Source of the DNA: an uncultured Burkholderiaceae bacterium
Lineage (GTDB): Bacteria > Pseudomonadota > Gammaproteobacteria > Burkholderiales > Burkholderiaceae
DNA length: 6,356 nucleotides
Direction of reading: 5' to 3'
Assembly: GCA_937871985.1 (NCBI GenBank)
Contig: CALMPB010000043.1
Location: 1-6,356, forward strand
In this document: piece by piece, positions 1-5,964 of the stretch
How the letters are laid out: every line of letters begins with the position of its first letter
Position numbering within the stretch: position 1 is the first letter of the stretch
Made by a program: the position numbers and the translations under genes
Notes under the pieces: generated by a model
The model's input: only the letters and a program-made list of their open reading frames with translations
Databases searched by the model: none
Told to the model about the DNA's origin: nothing

Positions 1-531
1 AGCGCGGATTTCTGGCAGTCCGAGTTGAGAATCGATCACCATAAACCGGCTGGTTGCTTTTGCACCTTTCACGGAGACGTCCAGATATGGCGATGCACGC
101 GAAGGGTCGAGGCGTGCATCCAGATCGTCCAATCTTATATGGTGGGACATTAAGATCGGAGCGCCGTGGGCCGTCGGGTGGTTGGCGAGCAAAAAGGACG
201 CGCCGAGCCAGGGTTCTATTCCACCTCGCTCAAGGTGCAGGCGTCGCTTCAGACTTATGAAGAGTGGATGATCGCGGTGATGGGTTGCGTTTCGTATGGC
301 TATCATCAGGGCGGTATCCCCATGATCAAAATAGGGGAATAGATTCTTTGAGACATCATAAAGCGTATGGAACGCCTCAAGCTTCATCTCGAAGCCACGA
401 TCGACATTATCAATCGCTTCTTCGGCGTCGATCTTGAACAGCTCGCCAAAACGCGTTTGCGCTTCAACGTAAATTCTCATGCTGTTTGCGAGCTTGCTGA
501 CTGCATTTTCGATGATTTTGCTGCTATCCAA
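1..531 (-). CDS. Partial HEPN-like hypothetical protein, fourth gene of the defence-type operon
   Basis: An uninterrupted minus-strand frame of 177 codons runs off the left edge, so its C-terminus is missing. The chosen start is TTG at 531-529, because a GAGG sequence lies 8 nt upstream and the preceding nuclease gene ends only 28 nt away. The next in-frame ATG, at 480-478 (residue 18), has no good ribosome binding site. The visible protein has a mostly helical, charged first 60 residues. An R-N-A-T-H-H sequence at residues 80-85 fits the R-x4-H pattern of HEPN RNase domains. It is followed by a His-rich stretch, with further HH at 84-85 and 130-131. I do not recognise a specific family. HEPN assignment rests on one short motif in a helical context and could be coincidence. 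Position as last visible gene of a methyltransferase/nuclease operon suggests an accessory effector or sensor role; that is inference. Confidence 0.72.
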   Translation of the reverse strand, partial: MDSSKIIENAVSKLANSMRIYVEAQTRFGELFKIDAEEAIDNVDRGFEMKLEAFHTLYDVSKNLFPYFDHGDTALMIAIRNATHHRDHPLFISLKRRLHLERGGIEPWLGASFLLANHPTAHGAPILMSHHIRLDDLDARLDPSRASPYLDVSVKGAKATSRFMVIDSQLGLPEIRA

Positions 532-539
532 AGGCTTGT

Positions 540-543
540 CCTC
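540..543 (-). promoter_or_regulatory. Ribosome binding site deciding the TTG start of the HEPN-like gene
   Basis: GAGG on the minus strand (GGCGAGG context) sits 8 nt before the TTG codon at 531-529, inside the 28-nt gap after the nuclease stop. It is the only good Shine-Dalgarno match near the beginning of this frame, and it supports TTG over the ATG 17 codons further in. Confidence 0.5.
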
Positions 544-559
544 GCCGATACTCGGCTTG

Positions 560-1213
560 TCAGCCGTTTGGTTCCGTCCCGGATGATTTCGAAAATAGGG
601 CGTGCCGCAATTCGATCTGCGAACCGGCTGGGCGGGTATGCCGCGTTCGGAATCGTTCGATAGTTTCGATGGATGTAAGTGGCGCTGGACCGTCAATGAG
701 CGTGAGGGGCGAGTGGCTGGCGATCGCGGCAGTAATCCGCTCTTGCGCAAAGCTCACATCTCCGTCGAGTACATAACCAAGCATACAGCCGACAGGGAGC
801 TGTTCTGCATATTGTTCAGTAAGAAACCGCATCATGCCCTGGGTCACGTAGACTGTGGCCAAGGAACTACGACTCCCGGCGTTTATCACGTTGAGCCGCT
901 TGCATTCATAGGCCAAATAACGCTCCCGTTCCCAATCGAAGAGAACGGCGATGTCGATGATGCCCTTGCTGTATTTCGACCCGTCAGCAGCCAGCCCGAA
1001 TGGTTCGAACTGATACTCGACCCAGTGGCATAGCCGACGCACTACGGCGTCCTTTGCCAGGTTAGCGACGAGGTTGATCGTAATGTCATCTTCCGCAGGT
1101 TGGTCGGGGAGAACCGCCATACAGGTTGGCCATGCAGCTGCGATCCTTTGCAGAAAGCGATCATCCAACGAAATGAAGCTATCGACCCATCCCTGCACAT
1201 CGCCGACCAGCAT
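560..1213 (-). CDS. PD-(D/E)xK-type nuclease, putative restriction endonuclease component
   Basis: A 217-aa protein counted from the ATG at 1213-1211. That ATG overlaps the methyltransferase stop by one base (TGATG), which indicates translational coupling. A TTG one codon earlier is possible but less likely. The core signature is D87 in GIIDIAVLF followed by E103-C-K105 in YLAYECKRL, the D...ExK arrangement of the PD-(D/E)xK nuclease fold. E66 in the preceding helix (HWVEYQF) may complete the active site. After the core comes a segment with YVTQGMMRF and GCMLGYVLDGD, which I associate from memory with small uncharacterised nucleases of defence loci. There is no recognisable DNA-binding domain, signal peptide or membrane segment. 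Directly downstream of an adenine methyltransferase that seems to lack a nuclease domain, it most plausibly supplies the cutting activity in trans. Specificity and need for the partner are not visible. Confidence 0.85.
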   Translation of the reverse strand: MLVGDVQGWVDSFISLDDRFLQRIAAAWPTCMAVLPDQPAEDDITINLVANLAKDAVVRRLCHWVEYQFEPFGLAADGSKYSKGIIDIAVLFDWERERYLAYECKRLNVINAGSRSSLATVYVTQGMMRFLTEQYAEQLPVGCMLGYVLDGDVSFAQERITAAIASHSPLTLIDGPAPLTSIETIERFRTRHTRPAGSQIELRHALFSKSSGTEPNG

Positions 1214-4200
1214 CAATCAGCACCACGCAGCTTCGGCACGGCAGTTGCCTGCTGGAGATCGAGCGCTATTCCATCGGCATCAGCAAGTGCCGTGGAGCGT
1301 AGCCAGAAGCGCATCTGCATCGGTTTGATCAGGTAGAGACAGTCACCGACGAAAACCCGGAGGTCCGGGATTAACTGGAAGTTGCCATCAAGTGGCCTTT
1401 GGATATGCGCTGCCAGTTGCTCAAGAACGGTGCCCAGTTCGCCGTTCGCATCTTCGGCATAGTCTTCCTGACCTCCCAAGCGTAGCCGAAGGATCGCCAG
1501 ATCTGCCCCGCGCGCCATAAGGCGAGCATCGATTTTCTTCCCGTTGAACCAGTCAGCGAGGCTGGCTGACAGGGTGCGCGCATATTGCGCTCGTTGCTGT
1601 TCGTCCGGCGCTCCCCAGAGCTTCGGGAAGTGGCCTTCATGGGGCTGAAGCGCGGGTAGGATCGCCTCGACGGTGTCGTCAATCAGCGAAATTTCGTCAG
1701 GTGACAGACAAAAATATTGGTATGCTAGCCGATCAATCGCACGAAGAATCTCGTTCTCGTCGATCTGCATGGAGAAGGGTTCACGGGAGCGCCCGTATGC
1801 GCCGTCCAAAATCGCAATTAGCTCAAGAGCAGCCTGAGCGGCAGCATCTGGATCAGGGACATCGGCGGGAGCCGGAAATGGCAATCGTAGCAGGTCGGCC
1901 TGCTGAACCTCTGGACGATCTGAGCCGAATGAAGCGGTGCCATGGAAGGCATACCAGACTGCTATGCGGCTATTGAGTATTGCGGTGAGGATTTTCGCAC
2001 GATCGCTCTGGCCATTCGGCACGACAATCGCCTGGAAGATATGCTGGAAGGTCAGCGGTTCATCGCAATAGGCGGCCCGGAGGCGATTTTGCGACGTCTC
2101 CACCCCGCGCGGGATGAGAATACGTGACCCCTTGAAACCAGCCTCAAACCCCCGGCGACGAACCGTCGATGAAGGGGCTGGCTGCAAGCCTTCGGTCGCT
2201 TGAGCTAGGCGCGAGTAGGCCGCGATCGGCAGGTCCGGCAATTGGCCGACGTAATCGCTCGCGAGCGGAGGCGCGTCACTTTCGCTGTCTTCATTGTATG
2301 GTTGATAGCCTTGCCCGATCACCCACCGGTCGCCCGGCTCTTCGCGGCGACGGCTAAGGCTGCCGAAATCGCTAACGAAAGCTCCCAGTTTGGGGAGGCG
2401 CGCGAGGTAGCCGAAGAGCTTGGCCTCTGGCTCCTGCATCCATAGCCGCTGCTTGAAGATGAGCGGGTTATCCAGAACCGTGGCGACGCCAAGCATGGTC
2501 TTGTCAGCACTGCTCAGGGTGATGACGCGCTTGATCCGGAGATTGAGGTCGGCCTTCGGTGCCCAGTAGTCGAAACGATATGGGAAACCGTCCGCCTTGG
2601 CACTGCCGTAGATGATCAGAGCGGTTGGACGGTGGGCTTTCTCAAAAAGCTGAAATCGAAGGTCCGCGAAGTTGATGACGCGGCGAACCTGAGATTTTCG
2701 AAAGAACGTGTCACGTGCATCGACTGAGTTCTGGGCATGGTTGTGTAGAAATCCCATTGCCGGCAACAGGAACGCGATCAGTCCTCCATCAGTCAGATGG
2801 GAAAGAGCTTTCCAACTGAAGGCCCAGGCGTCCTCGCCGCCGGGCATGAGATAGCCCGCCTTCTTGCTCCACTGCACAGAAGAGCGCGCCGGGCCGCGAC
2901 GGCTGGTCCATGGCGGATTGCCGATAATCACCTCGCACTTAAAGCTGTCCGGCGACACCTCGAAGAAGTCGCGGCAGACAAGCCTCTTGCCCCAGAGTTC
3001 GGGCAGGAGCTTTCCTCGGGTGATGAGTTTGCGGATGTCGCGGGGAGATACCTCTTCGAGAAGGGCGACGTAGAGCGAGAAAACAGCGACGCGAACCGCC
3101 CCGCCATTCAGATCCCACCCGTGGATCTGGCTCAGTAAAGAGAGCAACGTTTTCCATGAGATCGTCTGCGTCTTGTGTTTGGCGCGCCAATGCTCACACA
3201 GTCGCTGGAACGAGCGGACGAGGAAGACCCCCGAACCGCAGGCAGGGTCTAGAAAATTTCCGGTTGTCCGCGTCGCGTCCGGCAGCATCTCCCAGACTTG
3301 AGAAACGACTGTGTCGGCGAGAAACATGGGCGTGTAATAGGCGCCATTGGCGCGGCGCTCCGCCTCACGTTCACCAAGAAAACGGTCATAGACGGCGCTG
3401 ACGAGCTCGATTGGGATATAGCGGAAGTCATAACCCCAGAAGCGCTGCTGGCCGGAATGCGCCATTTCTTCACGTCCCGACCGAAACCGTGCCAGGATTG
3501 TCAGATGGGCGGGCGTGACCTCGGGGGCCTCACCCATCGGCTCGAATGAGCAGGGGGCGACAAACAAATCACCATTGAAATCTGCATGGAGCGTTCGAAA
3601 GAAGGACCTGAAAAGGTCAACGTCGCCCGTTTCCAGTAGCGCTGAGAAGCTGTCGGAACTTTTCTCGGACACCGCCGCAAAATATGCGGGCGTGACGATC
3701 TCACGGTCTTCAAGATAGGCGATAAACATCGCCTGTATCAGCAAGGCTTGCGCGGCATCGGGGGCAAGCGCGGCAGCTTGCAGGAGACTGTGGGACGCAT
3801 GGAGATTATCGAGCAGGACCTGATCGATACGTTCCTTTGGCGGGAAGTACTCGCCGTAGTCCTTCCATAGACGCCCGGATTCCGCGCCATAGATGAGATT
3901 TTGAAATCTTAGGGCTTCGGTCGTCAGGCCGAGGCTATCAATGAGGCAGCGCGTCTCGAAGGCGTCGCCCGGATCGCTAAGTGGAGTACGCGCGAGGGAG
4001 AAAGCCCTCAGGGTATCTTCGGCGATGACCAGCAACAGGCTGGCCAGGCCTTGATTCCACAGCGCGCCGTGAAGATCGATAACCGCTGCCCGATCATAGC
4101 TATCGGTTTCCAAGATAGCGACTGTGGGAACGCCTTGGACGCAAAACATCGCGGATACGCCCATTTCGCTGAGGGCGGCCCGGATTGCCGGCGCATGTGG

Positions 4201-4311
4201 AACATCGCTTACTGCATCGGCTGACTCATAGAGCTCAGGCGAGCGCCGATGTGTGAGCCCCAAGCGGTCTTTCCACTCCGGCGCCAATACGGATGCCAGA
4301 GAAGAGGTCAT
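1213..4311 (-). CDS. Eco57I/type IIG-like N6-adenine DNA methyltransferase
   Basis: A 1032-aa class I SAM-dependent DNA methyltransferase predicted to methylate the N6 of adenine. Motifs appear in gamma-class order: motif X GAYYTP at 323-328, motif I (SAM-binding) DPACGSGVF at 355-363, motif IV (catalytic) IGNPPW at 463-468. These are followed by about 560 residues that should hold the target-recognition and C-terminal helical regions. The N-terminal 300 residues contain a conserved-looking GALWNQGLASLLLV segment (82-95) and LLIQAMFIAYLEDREI (190-205), both typical of large type IIG and related methylases. I see no D...ExK nuclease motif there, so cleavage is probably done by the adjacent nuclease. 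The ATG overlaps the stop of the upstream regulator (ATGA). Size matches type IIG enzymes (about 900-1200 aa). A BREX PglX-type role is an alternative, but no PglZ, BrxC or Lon-like partner is in the window. The gene appears intact. Confidence 0.93.
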   Translation of the reverse strand: MTSSLASVLAPEWKDRLGLTHRRSPELYESADAVSDVPHAPAIRAALSEMGVSAMFCVQGVPTVAILETDSYDRAAVIDLHGALWNQGLASLLLVIAEDTLRAFSLARTPLSDPGDAFETRCLIDSLGLTTEALRFQNLIYGAESGRLWKDYGEYFPPKERIDQVLLDNLHASHSLLQAAALAPDAAQALLIQAMFIAYLEDREIVTPAYFAAVSEKSSDSFSALLETGDVDLFRSFFRTLHADFNGDLFVAPCSFEPMGEAPEVTPAHLTILARFRSGREEMAHSGQQRFWGYDFRYIPIELVSAVYDRFLGEREAERRANGAYYTPMFLADTVVSQVWEMLPDATRTTGNFLDPACGSGVFLVRSFQRLCEHWRAKHKTQTISWKTLLSLLSQIHGWDLNGGAVRVAVFSLYVALLEEVSPRDIRKLITRGKLLPELWGKRLVCRDFFEVSPDSFKCEVIIGNPPWTSRRGPARSSVQWSKKAGYLMPGGEDAWAFSWKALSHLTDGGLIAFLLPAMGFLHNHAQNSVDARDTFFRKSQVRRVINFADLRFQLFEKAHRPTALIIYGSAKADGFPYRFDYWAPKADLNLRIKRVITLSSADKTMLGVATVLDNPLIFKQRLWMQEPEAKLFGYLARLPKLGAFVSDFGSLSRRREEPGDRWVIGQGYQPYNEDSESDAPPLASDYVGQLPDLPIAAYSRLAQATEGLQPAPSSTVRRRGFEAGFKGSRILIPRGVETSQNRLRAAYCDEPLTFQHIFQAIVVPNGQSDRAKILTAILNSRIAVWYAFHGTASFGSDRPEVQQADLLRLPFPAPADVPDPDAAAQAALELIAILDGAYGRSREPFSMQIDENEILRAIDRLAYQYFCLSPDEISLIDDTVEAILPALQPHEGHFPKLWGAPDEQQRAQYARTLSASLADWFNGKKIDARLMARGADLAILRLRLGGQEDYAEDANGELGTVLEQLAAHIQRPLDGNFQLIPDLRVFVGDCLYLIKPMQMRFWLRSTALADADGIALDLQQATAVPKLRGAD

Positions 4312-4784
4312 GCTCGTTTACCGCGCCGTTCCGGTTGCGTGGCGACGGAAGTGGGGGGAAAATGGAGATGACCTTGTGCTTGATCAACTTCCGTCGCTGT
4401 GAGCGCTGAGCGCAGTCGAGATATTATCGGCGCACACGGTACGCAAACCGTGGTTGCGTCCAGCGAGCGACGTTGGGCGACATTTGCATCGACTAGGCGA
4501 AAGCTGCCAGCCTCGATCAAGGCGACACAATGCTCAAGCGAAAGCCACGACCGCCCCCGGCACTCCTTGAACAACTGATCGAAACGGTCGCCGACCGTGC
4601 CCACGCGCACACCGAAATCCCTGACGAGTTCGGCAACGATCGCCATGGCGACAACATCCCCCGGCGTGAAGCTGGGGGCGTGCCCTTTGTGTGAAGCCAA
4701 CGCGGGGATGGCATCCCGCCACGTGCGAAATGCATCCACCGAAATGGAAAGCAGCTCACGAATCTGGCTTTGAGTATAACGCAT
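4308..4784 (-). CDS. MerR-like helix-turn-helix protein, likely operon regulator
   Basis: A 158-aa protein and first gene of the operon. Residues 2-29 (YTQSQIRELL, turn at SIS, then DAFRTWRDAIPAL) read as a helix-turn-helix like that of MerR-type winged-helix proteins. FTPGDVVAMAIVAELVRDFGV at 39-59 matches the wing and following helix of that fold. The rest (about 70-158) has no recognised effector domain and ends in a basic tail (RRGKRA). The stop overlaps the methyltransferase start by 4 nt. Two perfect palindromes lie just upstream of the gene, one of them inside the predicted promoter spacer, which suggests autoregulation comparable in purpose to controller proteins of restriction-modification systems. 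Alternatively it could be a DNA-binding specificity or assembly subunit rather than a transcription factor. No Shine-Dalgarno is visible before the ATG at 4784-4782. The DNA-binding fold is fairly secure; the regulatory role is inferred. Confidence 0.85.
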   Translation of the reverse strand: MRYTQSQIRELLSISVDAFRTWRDAIPALASHKGHAPSFTPGDVVAMAIVAELVRDFGVRVGTVGDRFDQLFKECRGRSWLSLEHCVALIEAGSFRLVDANVAQRRSLDATTVCVPCAPIISRLRSALTATEVDQAQGHLHFPPTSVATQPERRGKRA

Positions 4785-4790
4785 TGGCAG

Positions 4791-4819
4791 ATGTTAGTAT
4801 GGAATGATGCCCGCATCAA
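4791..4819 (-). promoter_or_regulatory. Predicted operon promoter, possibly leaderless
   Basis: On the minus strand, TTGATG (4819-4814) and TAACAT (4796-4791) are separated by 17 bases, a reasonable -35/-10 pair. The -10 ends only 6 nt before the ATG of the HTH gene. Transcription would therefore begin close to or at the start codon, which agrees with the absence of a Shine-Dalgarno. The -10 match is moderate, so this is a prediction from pattern and spacing only. Confidence 0.42.
4805..4818. promoter_or_regulatory. Palindromic candidate operator in the promoter spacer
   Basis: TGATGC-CC-GCATCA is a perfect inverted repeat with 6-bp arms around a 2-bp centre. It overlaps the predicted -35 element and part of the spacer of the operon promoter, the place where MerR-type and controller proteins commonly bind. 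The likely ligand is the adjacent HTH protein (inference). Confidence 0.5.
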
Positions 4820-4822
4820 CAC

Positions 4823-4834
4823 GGGGTAGACCCC
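4823..4834. repeat. Second palindrome just upstream of the -35 element
   Basis: GGGGT-AG-ACCCC is a perfect inverted repeat with 5-bp arms. Its centre is 17 bp from the centre of the neighbouring TGATGC palindrome, but the arm sequence differs. It could be a second protein-binding site. GGGGTCnACCCC-like palindromes also occur at ends of mobile or REP-like elements, so it may instead mark the element boundary. Confidence 0.35.
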
Positions 4835-5251
4835 ATTTTAGTTCTATCCCTGTTCCTCAGCGAGGTGCTCTTCGAATGTGAGATGAGGGCAATGCTGGCC
4901 TCTGCTGTCTTTTGGCGTGAGACGCATCGTCTGGCAGGCTCCCATCCGCCTGGCTCGAAGACCTTGATGAGGATGGAAAACCGGATGCTGAATCGGTACA
5001 GTCCGACTCTTGTGAATACTTTCGCCGCCCACTCACTCATAGAGCTATCGACGTCATTGGCGATAGATCACGAAATTTTCGCGAGGCTGATCGGCCGAAA
5101 AAGCCAATGTTTTCATAAGCGATAGCTTTTTGACGGTAAGATCGACGGCATATCGGTGTTAAAAAATATTTTTTGCCTTATTTTCCAATATGATAAACAG
5201 TATCCCAACAATCGAGTGGGAATGATCCCCTTGCAGATATGATTCACGAAG
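4835..5251. other. Gene-poor spacer between the defence-type operon and ogt
   Basis: About 415 bases without a supportable gene. Overlapping short open frames exist on both strands (up to 86 codons on +, 74 on -). None shows a convincing ribosome binding site, recognisable domain, or coding pattern like the neighbours. No tRNA cloverleaf or intact insertion sequence is evident. The right third (about 5110-5215) is clearly more AT-rich than either flank. The sequence CGATAG or its complement recurs at about 5045, 5061 and 5120, including an 8-bp inverted pair (5043-5050 and 5120-5127). It probably contains the junction of the accessory cassette with the older chromosome. Confidence 0.5.
5161..5174. 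repeat. AT-only palindrome
   Basis: A6-TA-T6, a perfect 14-bp palindrome in the AT-rich part of the spacer. It could act as an intrinsically bent or easily melted segment or bind a nucleoid protein. No adjoining gene explains it. Confidence 0.3.
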
Positions 5252-5281
5252 AGCCGGTCTCCTTTGGGGGGCCGGTTTTTT
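5252..5281 (+). terminator. Strong rho-independent terminator reading rightward
   Basis: On the + strand, AGCCGGTCTCC (5252-5262) can pair with GGGGGCCGGTT (5267-5277). This gives an 11-bp stem including three G-T wobbles, with a TTTG loop, followed by a six-T run (5276-5281). On the minus strand there is no T run, so it is not an obvious terminator for ogt. No plus-strand gene is visible upstream, so it may belong to a gene displaced or lost when the cassette arrived. Confidence 0.75.
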
Positions 5282-5285
5282 CGCT

Positions 5286-5344
5286 TCAGAGCAGAAGCTT
5301 GAGGCCTTCGAGCTTCAGCAGGAAGGCCTTGGTCTCGAGCCCCC
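5286..5344 (-). other. Out-of-frame 3' tail of ogt (probable one-base frameshift)
   Basis: After the conserved LTGFAGG of the alkyltransferase, the frame as read turns into an unrelated SRPRPSC and stops at 5315. In the neighbouring frame, the same DNA encodes LETKAFLLKLEGLKLLL and stops at 5286. This is the expected C-terminal helix of the family (L-E-x-K-x-x-L-L-x-x-E). The break coincides with a run of five G on the coding strand (5344-5340). One extra G would rejoin the frames into a protein of about 163 aa. Either a real slippage mutation or a base-calling error in the homopolymer explains this. Confidence 0.8.
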
Positions 5345-5776
5345 GGCAAATCCGGTGAGGGAGCCGCTGGCGCCGACCACGCGGTGGCAGGGAGCGATGA
5401 TCGAGATAGGGTTGCGACCGTTTGCGGCACCGACGGCACGGCCGGCGGTGGGCCGGCCGAGAGTCAGGGCGATCGCGCCGTAGCTGCGGGTCTCGCCAAA
5501 GGGAATCGTGAGAAGCTGCGCCCAGACGCTCTTCTGAAAAGCGGTGCCGTGGAAGTCGAGCGGGAGATCGAAGGCGCGGCGCGCTCCGGCGAAGTACTCC
5601 GACAGTTGCGCGGCGGTTTCGGTCAGGATCGGGTGGTGGATGTGGTCCTGCACTTCGCCGAGGCGCACGCGGGCGGGATCGTCGTTCTCCCAGAGGATGG
5701 CGACGAGCCCGGTGTCGCTGGCGATCAGAGTCAGTTCGCCGACCGGCGAGGGCATCTTGCTGCGAGCGAGGGCCAT
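5315..5776 (-). CDS. ogt: Methylated-DNA--protein-cysteine S-methyltransferase, frameshifted at the 3' end
   Basis: A 153-aa frame encoding a direct-reversal repair protein that moves alkyl groups from O6-alkylguanine (and O4-alkylthymine) to its own cysteine. The N-terminal ribonuclease-H-like part (PVGELTLIAS at 11-20) precedes the DNA-binding and active-site domain: GTAFQKSVW 77-85, IPFGETRSYGAIA 91-103, GRPTAGRAVGAANGRNP 107-123, then the PCHRV active site at 129-133 with C130 as nucleophile, and LTGFAGG 140-146. The start ATG (5776-5774) has AAGGA 7 nt upstream. There is no AdaA-type regulatory domain, so it is an Ogt/MGMT-type protein. The last conserved helix is shifted out of frame, giving a shorter, altered tail. 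The catalytic residues are intact, so activity may be kept, reduced or lost through instability. It could be listed as a frameshifted pseudogene spanning 5286-5776. Confidence 0.92.
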   Translation of the reverse strand: MALARSKMPSPVGELTLIASDTGLVAILWENDDPARVRLGEVQDHIHHPILTETAAQLSEYFAGARRAFDLPLDFHGTAFQKSVWAQLLTIPFGETRSYGAIALTLGRPTAGRAVGAANGRNPISIIAPCHRVVGASGSLTGFAGGSRPRPSC

Positions 5777-5783
5777 GCGGGCG

Positions 5784-5788
5784 TCCTT
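5784..5788 (-). promoter_or_regulatory. Ribosome binding site of ogt
   Basis: AAGGA on the minus strand, 7 nt before the ATG at 5776-5774. It fixes the ogt start and gives an N-terminus of the usual length ahead of the SPVGEL motif. Confidence 0.65.
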
Positions 5789-5915
5789 GATGGCGGCGGG
5801 TTGGAGCGCCGCAGGTACACGCTGGGGGCGCCGCGAGGAACGGTTGATTCAGGAAAAGAGGTCCCGGATCTGTGCCGCCGGGGATCACCCTTGCCGCTGC
5901 GAAACGCCGAAAGAG

Positions 5916-5943
5916 AGCGGCCGGGGCTTACGTCCCGACCGCT
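5916..5943 (-). terminator. GC-rich hairpin after the exported-protein gene, weak terminator-like
   Basis: AGCGGTCGGG (5943-5934 on the minus strand) pairs with CCCGGCCGCT (5925-5916) in a 10-bp stem with one G-T wobble and an 8-nt loop. It begins 21 bases after the stop of the upstream gene. The following CTCTTTC is only weakly T-rich, so it may slow or end transcription or simply stabilise the mRNA 3' end. The remainder of the 188-base gap to ogt shows no gene and no clear promoter. Confidence 0.45.
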
Positions 5944-5964
5944 TCCTCGGGCATTGCGTCGATC

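Noticed and set aside
367..663. Plus-strand open frame of 98 codons
   Set aside because: It is antisense to the end of the nuclease and the start of the HEPN-like frame, and has no ribosome binding site or family resemblance that I can see.
602..1033. Plus-strand open frame of 143 codons
   Set aside because: It lies entirely opposite the nuclease gene, whose D...ExK motif and coupling to the methyltransferase are convincing; the plus-strand translation shows no domain.
1214..1216. TTG start of the nuclease one codon upstream of the ATG
   Set aside because: The ATG at 1213-1211 in the TGATG overlap is the stronger and more usual coupled start; the difference is one residue.
1213..4311. BREX PglX assignment for the methyltransferase
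   Set aside because: Size and motif order would allow it, but none of the BREX partner genes is present and the neighbours are a nuclease and a small HTH protein; not excluded beyond the window edge.
4865..5125. Short frames of 86 codons (+) and 74 codons (-, 4816-5040) in the spacer
   Set aside because: They overlap each other, start at weak codons or without a ribosome binding site, and neither translation resembles a known family.
4835..5251. tRNA gene or attachment-site tRNA remnant next to the orphan terminator
   Set aside because: No T-arm consensus, acceptor stem or CCA end could be found in the bases before the terminator.
5286..5888. 200-codon minus-strand frame across ogt
   Set aside because: Most of it is an Arg/Pro-rich out-of-frame reading of ogt; only its last codons are meaningful, as the frameshifted ogt tail.
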